From: JAJDFU01 sp964641965
GTDB lineage: Bacteria; Bacteroidota; Bacteroidia; Chitinophagales; Saprospiraceae
Direction of reading: 5' to 3'
DNA length: 64,000 nt
Assembly (NCBI GenBank): GCA_964641965.1
Contig: CAZXLD010000022.1
Span: 12,585-76,584 of the forward strand
Shown here: in pieces, positions 27,147 through 38,200 of the stretch
How positions within the stretch are numbered: the stretch's first letter is position 1
How the letters are laid out: every line of letters begins with the position of its first letter
The notes under the pieces: model-generated
Seen by the model: the letters and a program-made list of their open reading frames with translations, nothing else
Databases searched by the model: none
What the model was told of the DNA's origin: nothing
Program-made: the position numbers and the translations under genes

Positions 27147-27240
27147 TCCGATTCTTTTCCTTAAGTTGAGGTTAGCATTTGATTCGGTTTTACAGCACGG
27201 AGTGGAAAAACCGCAATCTTTAAGTTCAACTGTATTATCC

Positions 27241-27855
27241 TTGAAGCCTTTTCATATTTACCTTGAGACAGGAACGGACTTAGTCTTGACCGAATTGCGA
27301 TCCAGGGACCTTGCTGCGCTTTGCAAGCATGCCAATGATCCAATCGTGTATCAATTCACAGAGAATATTCCCTACCCTTTTGAACGGGAGGATGGCCTGA
27401 ATTACCTGGCAAAAGTGAATCGGGCGGAAGAGCGTTACAAGGAGACCATCCATTTTGCGATCCGGGATCGGAATTCCGGCGAATTAGCCGGGGCAATTCT
27501 AAGGTTAATGACCAACGGAATGGATAGCATCCGGGATGAAATTGGCTATTGGCTTGGGGAGCCTTGGCGTGGGCAGGGGATGATGGCCAGTTGTGTGCGT
27601 CGATTTTGCCAGCATTGGTTCGAGCAAGGGCCAATTATCCGCCTGACAGCGGTGGTGCATCCGGAAAATAAAGCTTCCCAACGGGTTTTGGAAAAAGCAG
27701 GTTTCAAAACGGAGGCCTTTTTCGAACAGTTTTCGCAAAAGGACGGGATAGTCTTTGATGTTTTACAAATGGTTTTGTTGAAAAAGACCTTCGAAGCACA
27801 ACAAAAACCAGGTGAAGCCCACCAGCGCATCATTACCCTTAAAACGAATAAATGA
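27241..27855 (+). CDS. GNAT family N-acetyltransferase
   Basis: A RimJ/RimL-type acetyltransferase of about 204 residues. The core shows LVLTELRSRDLAALCKHAND, DRNSGELAGAILRL, the acetyl-CoA loop IGYWLGEPWRGQGMM and the C-terminal VHPENKASQRVLEKAGFKTEAFFE. No in-frame ATG precedes the conserved part; the TTG at 27241 gives MKPFHIYLETG, which looks like a natural start, but a GTG at 27202 or a TTG at 27166 are possible. Its 3' end overlaps the convergent SLC13 gene by 17 bp. The acceptor substrate is unknown (ribosomal proteins, amino acids or antibiotics in relatives). Confidence 0.85.
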   Translation: MKPFHIYLETGTDLVLTELRSRDLAALCKHANDPIVYQFTENIPYPFEREDGLNYLAKVNRAEERYKETIHFAIRDRNSGELAGAILRLMTNGMDSIRDEIGYWLGEPWRGQGMMASCVRRFCQHWFEQGPIIRLTAVVHPENKASQRVLEKAGFKTEAFFEQFSQKDGIVFDVLQMVLLKKTFEAQQKPGEAHQRIITLKTNK

Positions 27856-29635
27856 GTGGGATTAACAGGGTAGCCAGCAACCAGAAGGTCAAGTTGAGGA
27901 ATACTCCAACTTTTAAAAAGTCTACAAATCGATATCTTCCAGCGCTGAAAACCATGGTATTGGTTTGGTAGCCGACCGGGGTCATGAAACTCGCAGAGGA
28001 GGCCAGGGTGATCGCAACTAAAAAGGGTAGGGGATTTAACTCTAACTGTTGGGCAGTTGCTATTGCTACGGGAGCCACTAGGGCGGCAGTCGCATTATTG
28101 GTCATCACCTCGGTCAATAGCGAAGTTAGCAGATAGAGCCCGGAGAGAATGGCGACGGGCCCCCAGGGGCCGAGCTGTTCCACCAAGTTATTCGCAAGCC
28201 ATATATCCAAGCCGGTATTTTTCATTGCCGTTCCCAGGCTTAACGCGCCTGCCAGTAGGAAAATGACCCGCCAATTGACGGCATTATAGGCTTCTTTGGT
28301 GGATAAGCATCGGGTAAAGAAAAGAATAAGTACTCCGCCCAAAGTAGCTGCCAACAAGTCCAGCAAGCCAAAAGCGGTAGAGATAACAATCCCAAACAGG
28401 ACGGACAATACCACGGCAAAATTGCGTCGGTTGAAATCAACTAAGGGATCCTCGCTTAATAAGACAAACGGAAACCCTTTCTCCGTTTCTTTTTTTCGAA
28501 TCTGTCGGACAAAATGGCGCTTCATTTCTGCGAGGATCACATCTCCAGACCGCAGAGGGATATTGTATAGGTGATCATGAATCACTTCATTGCTGTGCCG
28601 GATGGCCAAAGGAACAGCGCGAAACCGCCTCCTGAAGTCCAGGTCCTTCAGTGTTTTGTTCTCTACTTCCGAATCCGCCAGGATGACGAGTTCCACCATG
28701 ACCATATTCTTTCCTTGCATAGAACCATCCCAGAAACGGATCGTATTCTCCTTTAATGCCCTGATCTTATCTTTAAAGGTTTTTAAATTTCCCGCATCGC
28801 TGCGTACGATAAGAATGTCGTTTTCCTTTAAGGTGAAGTCACCGGAAGGTAACGGAAAAACTTGGCCGTTTCTTCTAACCTCAATGACATCCATGCCATG
28901 TTGGTTAACCAGTTGGGAGTCCATAATTCGCTTGCCTAAAGCAGAGGCTCCCGGCAATAGTTGAAGTTCGGTGAGATAGTCCTTAAATTCAAATTTGGTC
29001 TTAAGATCTTCGGTCTTGTTCTCATCACCCGGTAGAATTTTGATTCCCCAAATTATAAGGTATAACAAACCTACTCCAGCCAGGACTAACCCAACCGGGG
29101 TTAGGGTAAATAATCCTAGTCCCTCAATGCCTTCACTTTCAGCAATGCCGTCTACCAAAATATTGGTTGAGGTCCCGAGTAGGGTACAGCAACCTCCAAA
29201 AATCGAGGCATAGGAGATGGGGATCAACATTTTGCGAGGATCTTTGCCCGAAGCATGAGCGATCTGTATGGCTACGGGTATAAATACAGCAACGACAGGC
29301 GTATTATTCACAAAAGCAGATATAACTGCCAAGAGGACCATCATTAGGAAAATCCCAAGTAAAAAGTTCTTTTTGAAAAGTCCCGAGAGTCGATAAGCCA
29401 TCACCTGCAGGGCTCCGGATTTAAAGAGGGCATGGCTCAGGATGAACATAAAAAGGACAATGATGGTCGCTTTATTGCTAAAACCGGCAATTCCTTCCTC
29501 TGGGGTAATGATACCTGAGAAAACGAGTGTGGCCATGATAAGTAGAGCCACCAAATCCACCGGAAGCCGTTCTGTAGCAAACAGGACGATCGCCATTACT
29601 ACTACTCCCAAGGTCAGAACAGCTTCAAAAGGCAT
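27839..29635 (-). CDS. SLC13-family permease with two TrkA-C (RCK_C) domains
   Basis: The 598-residue transporter belongs to the divalent anion:Na+ symporter (SLC13/CitT) family. Helices form the first block in residues about 1-190. A cytosolic insert follows (about 210-380) that contains two RCK_C/TrkA-C modules (LPGASALGKRIMDSQL ... NDILIVRSD and FRRRFRAVPLAIRHSNE ... SGDVILAEM). The second helix block contains TEVMTNNATAALVAPVAIA and TPVGYQTNTMVFSAG, motifs typical of the Na+-binding hairpins. Likely substrates are sulfate or dicarboxylates; the RCK-containing subgroup includes sulfate-linked transporters. The ATG at 29633-29635 is preferred to a TTG six codons upstream. Confidence 0.9.
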   Translation of the reverse strand: MPFEAVLTLGVVVMAIVLFATERLPVDLVALLIMATLVFSGIITPEEGIAGFSNKATIIVLFMFILSHALFKSGALQVMAYRLSGLFKKNFLLGIFLMMVLLAVISAFVNNTPVVAVFIPVAIQIAHASGKDPRKMLIPISYASIFGGCCTLLGTSTNILVDGIAESEGIEGLGLFTLTPVGLVLAGVGLLYLIIWGIKILPGDENKTEDLKTKFEFKDYLTELQLLPGASALGKRIMDSQLVNQHGMDVIEVRRNGQVFPLPSGDFTLKENDILIVRSDAGNLKTFKDKIRALKENTIRFWDGSMQGKNMVMVELVILADSEVENKTLKDLDFRRRFRAVPLAIRHSNEVIHDHLYNIPLRSGDVILAEMKRHFVRQIRKKETEKGFPFVLLSEDPLVDFNRRNFAVVLSVLFGIVISTAFGLLDLLAATLGGVLILFFTRCLSTKEAYNAVNWRVIFLLAGALSLGTAMKNTGLDIWLANNLVEQLGPWGPVAILSGLYLLTSLLTEVMTNNATAALVAPVAIATAQQLELNPLPFLVAITLASSASFMTPVGYQTNTMVFSAGRYRFVDFLKVGVFLNLTFWLLATLLIPLIYSF

Positions 29636-29760
29636 CGGTATATTTAGGGTCAATTAGTGATAAGGTCACAAAATTAGGATTCCTGATAGCTTTATTTTCA
29701 AATCAATATCCCATATTGATGGGGGCATAGCTAAATGGCAGAAAGCATAAACCGAATTCC

Positions 29761-30780
29761 ATGCGAGATTTAACCCTTTTATTATTCGCCACCTTAAGCT
29801 TCTCCTGGGGCTTGAATGGGCAAGATATCGCCAAACTCTATCAAGAGATTGTACCCTCTGTAGTCAAGATCTATGTGGATGAAGCAATCGTAGATCCTGC
29901 TGAAGGCAAGAAAGTTAGCTTGGGGGAAGGACTGGGGTCCGGCGTTTTGATAGATACGGCAGGCCTAATCCTGACAGCTTCACATGTGGTCCAGACTACT
30001 GACCGAATCCTGGTCGAATTTCCGGATGGCTTGAAAATACCGGGTTCGGTTCTGTATTCATCCCCGGCGGCAGATGTCGCTTTGGTCAAATTGGGCTTCC
30101 AGCCAACCGGGAAAAAAGCCATACCGCTTGGCGATTCCGATAAAGCCCAAATTGGAGAGCGGATCATTATGATCGGTTCCCCAAGAGGGTTAAGCTATTC
30201 ACTATCGGTTGGATATATCAGCGGGAGAGAGTTGCGGCAAAGATTCTCGAACGGCAGTCCCTATGTAGAGTTTTTCCAAACGGATGCATCCATCAATCCC
30301 GGTAATTCAGGCGGGCCGATGATAAATATGCAAGGGGAAATTATCGGAATTGCCAGTTTTATCCTTTCTGAATCCGGCGGATTTGAAGGATTGGGTTTTG
30401 CCGCCACTTCTAATGTTTGCAAAGATGTGCTATTGGATGGAAGGAGCCCCTGGACTGGACTGGAAGGTAAACTGCTCACCGGTATTTTGGCACAGGCTTT
30501 TAATTTACCCACGGAAGCGGGTATGATGATTCAAAAGGTAGCCCCCTTATCTCCAGCTGATATTATCGGTTTAAAAGGTGGAAATATCGCTGCCGTGATA
30601 GCCAATGAACAACTGCTCATCGGAGGCGATATAATACTTCGGATTAATGGAGTTGACTTTTCAAAACCGGAAAATATCCTTCGAATTATAGAAAAAGAAA
30701 TTGTCGGCAAGGAGGTGATCCTGGATGTGTTACGCGGAGGCGAGGTGATTCGATTATCGGGGATGTTCCAGAATAAATAG
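29761..30780 (+). CDS. HtrA/Deg-like S1C serine protease with PDZ domain
   Basis: The 339-residue protein has a signal peptide (residues 1-20, ending GLNG) and is therefore envelope-located. The trypsin-like domain holds the complete triad: H75 in LTASHVVQT, D105 in AADVALVKL and S183 in SINPGNSGGPMI, with the S1C signature. A single PDZ domain follows (about 240-335, MMIQKVAPLSPADIIGLKGG, ILRINGVDF). With a single PDZ it is closer to DegS or a short DegQ than to two-PDZ DegP, but membrane anchoring is not apparent. The likely role is degradation of misfolded envelope proteins. Confidence 0.92.
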   Translation: MRDLTLLLFATLSFSWGLNGQDIAKLYQEIVPSVVKIYVDEAIVDPAEGKKVSLGEGLGSGVLIDTAGLILTASHVVQTTDRILVEFPDGLKIPGSVLYSSPAADVALVKLGFQPTGKKAIPLGDSDKAQIGERIIMIGSPRGLSYSLSVGYISGRELRQRFSNGSPYVEFFQTDASINPGNSGGPMINMQGEIIGIASFILSESGGFEGLGFAATSNVCKDVLLDGRSPWTGLEGKLLTGILAQAFNLPTEAGMMIQKVAPLSPADIIGLKGGNIAAVIANEQLLIGGDIILRINGVDFSKPENILRIIEKEIVGKEVILDVLRGGEVIRLSGMFQNK

Positions 30781-30990
30781 ATTCCTAAACCTAAGCTGCC
30801 CGTCCGCAATTTCCACAGGTACAATACCGGAAAGGCTAGATTGCTCATGTAGACAATCAAGACAGGAGAGAAATTGACGAAAGATGTACTGGTCACCCCC
30901 CTTTCCTAACCTTTGCTTTGATATAAGGTATCTCCTAACTCTGGCCTAAAAGACTCGGTTCTCCCTAATCGCGGATCAAAACTATATTTT

Positions 30991-32196
30991 CTAGGCTTGC
31001 AGGACCTTGGTAACGATATCTGCGGCCTCCTTAAGCAGAATAGCGGAATACACATCCAGCCCAGAATCGTCAATCATTTTTTTGGCGATGTCTGCATTAG
31101 TCCCCTGAAGCCTTACTATGATAGGTACCGGAATGCTTCCCATATTCTTGTATGCATCGATCACCCCCTGAGCGACACGGTCACAGCGAACAATACCCCC
31201 AAAAATATTGATGAGAATGGCTTTGACTTTTTCGTCTTTCAGAATGAGCTGGAATGCCTGCTCCACTCGTGCTGCATCGGCTGTTCCTCCCACATCCAGG
31301 AAGTTAGCAGGCTCTCCGCCGGATAATTTGATGATATCCATGGTGGCCATCGCCAGTCCTGCCCCATTGACCATACAACCTACATTTCCATCCAGGTTAA
31401 TAAAATTGAGGCCATATTCGGAAGCCTCTACATCCAGGGGATCTTCTTCATCTTTATCCCTAAGCTCGGCTAGGTCTGCATGACGGAATAAGGCATTATC
31501 ATCCAGCGTTACCTTGCAGTCTACTGCAACTATACGGTCATCTCCGGTATGCAGGCAAGGGTTGATTTCGAATAAGCTGGCATCAGATTGGACAAAAGCC
31601 TGGTACAGTTTGGAAATGAATTTGACCATTTCTTTCATGGCTTTTCCACTCAACCCCAGATTGAATGCTACTTTCCGCGCTTGATAGGGTTGGAGCCCTT
31701 GTGCTGGATCGACATATTCCTTGTGAACGAGCTGTGGCGTTTCCTCTGCAACAGTTTCAATATCCATACCTCCCTGGGTCGAATAGATGATCACATTGCA
31801 CTTGCGCTCCCGATCCATTAATATGGAGACATAATACTCTTTATTGGCATCAAAATCTGGAGCATAAGCATCCTCTGCGATTAAGACCTTACGGACCAGC
31901 TTGCCCGGTCCTTCCATACCTCCCGGGGTTTGAGGCGTTCGAAGCATCATACCCAGGATGTTGGACGCATACTTTTTTAATTCCTCCTGGTTTCGCGCCA
32001 ATTTTACACCGCCGCCCTTCCCGCGACCACCGGCATGAATTTGCGCTTTTACAACGACAGCGCCTTGTCCGGAAGCCTTGGTAATCTGTTGGAAAGCCTC
32101 AACAGCTTCTTCGACTGAATGGGCGATGACGCCTTCTTGAATAGCTACTCCATGGCTTTTGAGCAGTTCTTTTCCTTGGTATTCGTGCAGATTCAT
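30991..32196 (-). CDS. sucC: Succinyl-CoA ligase (ADP-forming) subunit beta
   Basis: SucC forms the ATP-grasp and CoA-binding half of the TCA-cycle enzyme that converts succinyl-CoA to succinate with ATP formation. The product is 401 residues from the ATG at 32194-32196, giving the standard MNLHEYQGKELLKSHG start. Diagnostic segments are KAQIHAGGRGKGGGVKLA, SLFEINPC, the Mg-binding GYGLNFINLDGNVGCMVNGAGLAM-type loop (shorter here), GGTADAARVEQAF and NIFGGIVRCDRVAQGV. sucD is not adjacent; it must lie outside the window. Confidence 0.96.
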   Translation of the reverse strand: MNLHEYQGKELLKSHGVAIQEGVIAHSVEEAVEAFQQITKASGQGAVVVKAQIHAGGRGKGGGVKLARNQEELKKYASNILGMMLRTPQTPGGMEGPGKLVRKVLIAEDAYAPDFDANKEYYVSILMDRERKCNVIIYSTQGGMDIETVAEETPQLVHKEYVDPAQGLQPYQARKVAFNLGLSGKAMKEMVKFISKLYQAFVQSDASLFEINPCLHTGDDRIVAVDCKVTLDDNALFRHADLAELRDKDEEDPLDVEASEYGLNFINLDGNVGCMVNGAGLAMATMDIIKLSGGEPANFLDVGGTADAARVEQAFQLILKDEKVKAILINIFGGIVRCDRVAQGVIDAYKNMGSIPVPIIVRLQGTNADIAKKMIDDSGLDVYSAILLKEAADIVTKVLQA

Positions 32197-32419
32197 ATAA
32201 TGTGAGCAGGTTTTCCGTTTGTTGAATGGAAAGGGGCGATCATGGACAGCCAATTACCCCTTCTAAAGCGGCTTAAATGTACTATCATTTCAGCACATTT
32301 CCGGAATGATAGGGTTAGATAAAGTCCCTTGAAAGCGCAAGATTAAACGAATCCTCACGTAAGCTGAGAACCCATTTGACCGCATTAAGGCGAATATTCG
32401 CTAACTTGTGGGTATTCAA

Positions 32420-32965
32420 ATGCCTTCACTACCTATGGAAACAGTTTCCCCTACTCGAAATACGCAGACTGAAGATCAAAAAAAAGTACAGCACCTATTG
32501 GCCAACCTTAGTTCTAGTTGGAAAATGAATCTGTATTACATCCAAAAACTTCCTACGTTATGGTGGTGGGGCGTTCGAGTGGAAGAAGCTGGTTCGGAAC
32601 AATTTCAAGTATCTATCCCCTTCAATTGGCGTACCCAGAATCCTTTTCGTTCGATTTACTTTGCTGCCTTGGCAGGGACTGCCGAATTAAGTACGGGCTT
32701 ATTAAGCATGCTAGCCATTGAGGCAAGTGGAAAAAGTGTTTCCATGCTTGTAACCGGAATGGAAGCTGAGTTTCTTAAAAAAGCAAATCAAAGGATTTGT
32801 TTCACCTGTACACAAGGGAGTGAGATCCGGGCTGCTATCCAGCAGGCTATTCTTACCGGAGAAGGTACCTCGGTCCGAGTTACTTCTGTGGGCACAAATC
32901 CTGAGGGTGCGGTTGTAGCTCGGTTTTATTTGACGTGGTCGTTCAAAGTTCGGTCCGGTAAGTAG
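32420..32965 (+). CDS. DUF4442 family protein, hotdog-thioesterase-like
   Basis: The 181-residue soluble protein carries the DUF4442 signature: NPFRSIYFAALAGTAELSTGLL, which is the helix of a hotdog fold, preceded by strands (WWWGVRVEEAGSEQFQVSIPF). DUF4442 proteins are related to PaaI-type thioesterases, but the catalytic residues are uncertain and no activity is known. The start at 32420 (ATG) is preferred to a GTG four codons upstream; an ATG at 32435 (METVSP) is also possible. It lies between sucC (divergent) and mdh. Confidence 0.8.
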   Translation: MPSLPMETVSPTRNTQTEDQKKVQHLLANLSSSWKMNLYYIQKLPTLWWWGVRVEEAGSEQFQVSIPFNWRTQNPFRSIYFAALAGTAELSTGLLSMLAIEASGKSVSMLVTGMEAEFLKKANQRICFTCTQGSEIRAAIQQAILTGEGTSVRVTSVGTNPEGAVVARFYLTWSFKVRSGK

Positions 32966-33210
32966 GATCAAAAAATATAGAAAACCGGTTCTTTGTTCAA
33001 TTGAACTGGCTGCCAATGGCCAACCTTGCCCCTCAATGCCGATTCGTCCTCGAACAGGTATTTTTTATACGGTTAATATGCCAAGAATTACAGGCTATTC
33101 AATGGGAAAAATCCTAAATAGCCTAACTTTACCCGTACCCTGATCCTTTGCAAATACCTCCTAATATCAAGGGATTTGGAAGTAGATCCTAACAAACTTA
33201 ACATAGCATT

Positions 33211-34146
33211 ATGAGTAAAGTAACCGTAGTCGGAGCTGGAAATGTAGGTGCCACTTGCGCCAACGTACTGGCCCACAAAGACCTGGTCAAACAAGTGGTC
33301 CTGGTAGACATAAAAGGGGACCTGGCCCGGGGAAAAGCCTTAGATAGTTGGCAGCAAGCCCCAATCGATTACTATAGCACCCATTTGGTAGGCACCGAAG
33401 ACTATGCTGCTACTGCTAATTCCGATATTGTTGTGATCACTGCGGGGATACCCAGAAAACCGGGTATGAGTCGGGATGACCTGATCAGCACCAATGCCAA
33501 AATCGTGAATTCGGTGGTCCAATCAATCATGGAACACTCCGAAAACCCCATTATTATCGTTGTGTCTAATCCATTGGACGTAATGACCTATGCAGCCTAC
33601 AAATCTGCCGGCCTGGATAGTAAAAGGGTCTTTGGGATGGCCGGTATTTTGGATACGGCGCGTTACCGTGCTTTTCTGGCCTCTGCGCTGGAAGTATCAC
33701 CTAAGGACATCCAGGCGGTCCTGATGGGAGGGCATGGAGATACCATGGTTCCTTTACCTCGATATACCACAGTTGCAGGAATTCCAGTTACAGAATTGAT
33801 CGAAGCGGACAAATTGCAGGCTATCGTTGACCGCACAAAAGTAGGTGGGGGAGAGTTGGTTAAATTGATGGGCACCTCAGCCTGGTATGCACCTGGCGCA
33901 GCAGCGGCTCAAATGGTAGAAACTATTTTGAAGGATGAAAACCGCATTTATCCATGCTGTGCACTGCTCAATGGAGAATACGGTATGCAGGATATTTTTC
34001 TCGGTGTACCGGTTAAATTGGGGCAAAACGGGATTGAACAATTGATCGAACTAAAACTGACCGGCCCTGAGAAAGAGCTGTTAACTGCTTCTGCCAGCCA
34101 TGTACGCTCCGTGATGGAAGTATTCAATGGAATGGGTATCCTTTAA
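33211..34146 (+). CDS. mdh: Malate dehydrogenase (lactate/malate dehydrogenase family)
   Basis: Mdh interconverts malate and oxaloacetate with NAD+ in the TCA cycle. The 311-residue protein has the NAD loop VTVVGAGNVGATCANVL (residues 3-19), acidic NAD-selecting residue after VVLVDIK, the mobile loop GIPRKPGMSRDDL with the substrate arginines, VVSNPLDVMTYAAYK, and the catalytic histidine in MGGHGDTMVPLPRY. The arginine in the RKPGMSR loop supports malate rather than lactate. It ends at a strong hairpin and is monocistronic. Confidence 0.97.
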   Translation: MSKVTVVGAGNVGATCANVLAHKDLVKQVVLVDIKGDLARGKALDSWQQAPIDYYSTHLVGTEDYAATANSDIVVITAGIPRKPGMSRDDLISTNAKIVNSVVQSIMEHSENPIIIVVSNPLDVMTYAAYKSAGLDSKRVFGMAGILDTARYRAFLASALEVSPKDIQAVLMGGHGDTMVPLPRYTTVAGIPVTELIEADKLQAIVDRTKVGGGELVKLMGTSAWYAPGAAAAQMVETILKDENRIYPCCALLNGEYGMQDIFLGVPVKLGQNGIEQLIELKLTGPEKELLTASASHVRSVMEVFNGMGIL

Positions 34147-34168
34147 GAGTCAAATTGAACATCTTGGT

Positions 34169-34207
34169 AATTGGGGCTTTGGCATGCAAGGCCCCAATTT
34201 ATTTTTT
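34169..34207 (+). terminator. Rho-independent terminator of mdh
   Basis: A 9-bp stem AATTGGGGC / GCCCCAATT with a 13-nt loop, followed by TATTTTTT, about 22 bp after the mdh stop. Confidence 0.85.
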
Positions 34208-34414
34208 CATCGCTCTCCCAAATTGAATGGCCTACCCTTAGTCCATACAAAAGTCTGTATTCTTGAATCCAACCTCTTGGCACCACCCTACGATTTGGCA
34301 ATTCCTTCCACATCATTGAAATTGGACACTACATAGAGGAAAAAAGCTCGGAGGGTAAACAATATGATTTCTGTTCCCGTTTCTTTTTTCCTGTCATCAA
34401 GTAAAACCAGAACG

Positions 34415-34963
34415 ATGGGTACTGACCTTCTCGACTTGCAGATCTTTAATGAAATGCAGACCAATAGCGGAGCAACTTTAGGAGCACTTTCCCACAAAAA
34501 ACCCGTTTTGCTTGTTTTCTTGCGTCACTTTGGATGTACTTTCTGCAGGGAGGCGCTATCTGATCTATCCGATGTTCGAGAAGAAATTGAGGACCGTGGC
34601 GTTCAGATCGTTTTTGTCCATATGACCAATCGCGAAATTGCTGATCGGTATTTCACGCGCTATGAACTAGAAGGAGTAGAGCATATCAGTGATCCGGACT
34701 GCAATTATTACAAGGCCTTTGGTTTGGTAAAAGGGAATTTAACTCAACTGTTTGGTCTTCATTCCTGGATTCGCGGATTTTCTGCAGGGGTTGTACAAGG
34801 ACATGGAGTAGGGGTCCAACAATTGGGTGATGGCTTCCAAATGCCGGGCATCTTTATTATCCAACACAATAAGATTGTGGAGAGCTTTATCCATAAGTTA
34901 GCCTCAGATCGTCCCAATTACCTTCAATTGGTGGATGGTGCTATGGTCAATTCAAAGGTTTGA
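34415..34963 (+). CDS. Peroxiredoxin-like protein of the AhpC/TSA superfamily (PRXL2-like)
   Basis: A thioredoxin-fold protein of about 182 residues. The active-site segment VFLRHFGCTFCREALSDL carries a C-x-x-C pair in the position used by PRXL2/SelL-type proteins. Strands RGVQIVFVHM and the later GVGVQQLGDGFQMPGIFII complete the fold. It has no signal peptide. The start at 34415 (MGTDLLDL) fits the family; the upstream ATG at 34364 would add a hydrophobic segment that could be a weak signal or anchor. The probable role is thiol-based peroxide or disulfide reduction; the substrate is unknown. Confidence 0.82.
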   Translation: MGTDLLDLQIFNEMQTNSGATLGALSHKKPVLLVFLRHFGCTFCREALSDLSDVREEIEDRGVQIVFVHMTNREIADRYFTRYELEGVEHISDPDCNYYKAFGLVKGNLTQLFGLHSWIRGFSAGVVQGHGVGVQQLGDGFQMPGIFIIQHNKIVESFIHKLASDRPNYLQLVDGAMVNSKV

Positions 34964-35256
34964 ATTTATATCCTGTCCTGGCTTTTTAAATCAAATCCGG
35001 TTCCGGAGTTTCCACTAAACTACTGTAAGGAGGCCTACCCAAGCGGGTAGTTTGCCATTCCCATCCCACCTTTTTGTCTTTCCAACTACATAATCGGGTA
35101 TTCCCATTCAAGCAACCCTGTAGAGAATTCTGCTTCTTTATTTCTATCCAACACGTGTTGATTTCCTTCGGATCAGTATTGAATTAAGAGGTAGGGAAAG
35201 GGGGCATTGTCCTTCCTTTTCCAGCATTCACTATTGTTAAATTAAAACACCCGACT

Positions 35257-38200
35257 ATGTTTAAAAAGCTGACACTAGCTTTGCCTATATTCCTATGGGC
35301 ATGGGCCATTTCTGCACAGCAATCCATCCAGGGAACGGTAACCAATGACGCAGGTGAACCTCTCATTGGGGTAAACATCTTGGTTAAAGGATCCAACACA
35401 GGAACCGTTACCGATCTCGATGGCAACTTTGAATTGCTTGTTCCTTCCGAGTACAATACGCTCCTATTTAGCTACACGGGCTTTAGCCCTAAGGAAATTG
35501 TCTTGGATGGTGCCAGCACGCGACTGGATGTGGTGCTCAATGAAGCAGCCATTGGACTGAACGAGGTAGTGGTAACGGGATACGGTACCCAGGTTCGTTC
35601 CGATATCACCGGAAACATTGCCAAAGTATCCAGCGAGGAAATAAAAGATATCCCGGTAAGTTCTTTTGAGTCCGGTATTCAAGGGCGTACAGCAGGGGTA
35701 TTTATTGAAAAGACCAGTGGCCGTCTCGGGGAAGGCGTGAAGGTGCGTGTGCGCGGAAATTCATCCATTTCGGCCAGTAACCAACCGCTTTTTGTCGTAG
35801 ATGGTGTGCCAATCACTGCGGAGGATCAGGGGATTACCAATAATCAACCCACCAGCCCGCTGATCGATATCAATCCGGCTGACATAGAATCTGTTGAGAT
35901 CCTGAAAGATGCCTCGGCTGCCGCCATCTATGGGTCACGAGCCTCCAACGGGGTCGTTCTGATTACTACAAAAAGAGGGAAGGCCGGACGTACGAATTTC
36001 AACGTAAACTATCAGGTAGGGATCAGCCAACCCAGTAATACCATCGATTTTCTGAATGCAGCTGAGTATCGGGAATTATATACGGAGGCCACCTTGCGAT
36101 TCTTAGGAATCGATCCAATCACCGCTTCCGAAGAAGAGCAAAACGATGCCCGTCAGTTCTTGGAAGATGCATTGGTGGCAGGATTCAATTCAGATTTTGA
36201 AACCAATACCGATTGGCAGGAGGAAGCTTTCCGAAACGACGCTTTATTTCAGCAACTGGATATCAGTGCTTCTGGTGGAAACGAGAACACCCGCTTTTAT
36301 GTCGGGCTGGGCTGGACCGACCAAGAAGGAATTCTGATTGGCAATGAATTTGAACGGATCGGTGGTCGATTGAACCTGGACCAGAAGGCTTTTGATTGGT
36401 TGGATGTGGGGATGGGTTTTAGCTTCAATCGAACGACCTTGGACCGAATAGCGAATGATAATGCTTTTGCTACTCCACTTCAGTTGATTGCGTTGGCTCC
36501 AACGCAACCTGCCAGGTTGGAGGACGGGGAACCCAATCCGAACACTATTTACTACAATGGGCTTATTGAGGAAAAATATTCCTTCCGAAATACGGTAGTA
36601 TTTCGAACCCTGGCCAATGTGTATGGTCAGCTAAACATTCTGCCTTGGCTGCGTTTCCGTACCGAATTCGGGGTGGACCTGCTTGACCAGCGAGAAGATA
36701 ACTTCCAAGGTCGCCAAACTCAGAACGGAGCTCCTGCAGGACTGGGTGAAAGTCGTGCCGTGCGCGTGTTTAATTACAACACCAATAACTTTTTCACGAT
36801 CGGCGGTGAAATTAACGACAACCATTTTCTGGAGGCTGTTTTGGGAATGTCCTACCAGGAGTCGGAACAAGACCTGACAAGTATACAGGCGCAAGGCTTT
36901 CCCAATGACGATTTGAATTCGATTGCCAGTGCGGCTGAACCTACCACTACCGCGGAAACCTTCCAGGGGTTCTCTTTCTTATCCTATTTTCTTCGAGCGA
37001 ATTACAAGTTGAACAACCGCTACTTGTTTGGCGTAAGCGGACGGGTGGATGCATCCTCCAAATTTGGAAAGAACAACCGCTACGGGTTTTTCCCGGCTGT
37101 AACCGCTGGCTGGATCATAAGCAATGAAAACTTCCTGATCAATAATCCGACACTTTCCTATCTGAAGGTCCGATTTAGCTGGGGATTGACCGGTAATGCT
37201 CCGGTCGCCAATTTCGCTCCTCTCGGCCAATGGGTAGGCAATGCCTATACGACCACGTCAGGCTTATCGCCTGCCACCCTGCCAAGCCCGGATCTGAAAT
37301 GGGAAAATACGAGCCAGTTTAACCTGGGGCTGGATTTTGGGTTGTTGAATGATCGGGTGACGGTCGAATTTGATATCTACCGTAAAAACACCACAGATTT
37401 GTTGTTGAGCCGGCCACTACCGGGTATTTCAGGCTTTACCAGCATCTTCGAGAATGTAGGTGAAATCCGTAATGAAGGTGTTGAGTTGGTATTCAACTCG
37501 CTCAATTTTGTAGGAAAATTCCGTTGGAGCACCAGTTTCAATATTGCATTTAATCGAAACGAGGTTACCCGGCTAAATAGCGATTCCGATATTATCGATA
37601 TCGTAAACCGGGTGCGCGTAGGCGAGCCGCTTGGTGTATTCGTTATGCGAAAATATGCCGGTGTAGATCCGGAAACGGGGGATGCTTTATTCGATGATGG
37701 AGAAGGAGGGACAACCAGTAATTTCAACGCGGCACCGGTTCAGGTAGTCGGTGATCCGAATCCGGACTTCGTGGGTGGATTCAACAACACCTTTGAATTC
37801 TACGGAGTTGACATCAATATCTTTTTCCAATTTGTTAATGGCAACCAGGTATTTAATGATGGGGGCCGTTTTCAGAGTAACAATGCTTCAGGGTTCGTAG
37901 ATAATCAAACCAGAGACCAGCTCAACCGTTGGCGCCAACCCGGCGATATTACCAATGTGCCAAGGGCGGAGCTGGTAGGTAGTATTGGCGACCAGCGGTC
38001 TACCCGTTATTTAACCGATGCTTCGTACGTGCGATTCAAAACGCTTTCTGTTGGGTATAATTTGCCTTCAAAAGTGCTGGATCGCTTGAAGCTCCGGCAG
38101 GTTCGCATCTACGTCCTTGCCCAAAACCTCTACAATTTCACCGATTACCGAGGTTGGGACCCGGAAGTTAATTCTCCTCCCACTAATCCAACCACTACTA

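Noticed and set aside
34364..34414. Upstream start giving a membrane-anchor-like N-terminus for the peroxiredoxin-like protein
   Set aside because: The added 17 residues are poorly patterned and outside the family core; kept only as an alternative start in the gene entry.
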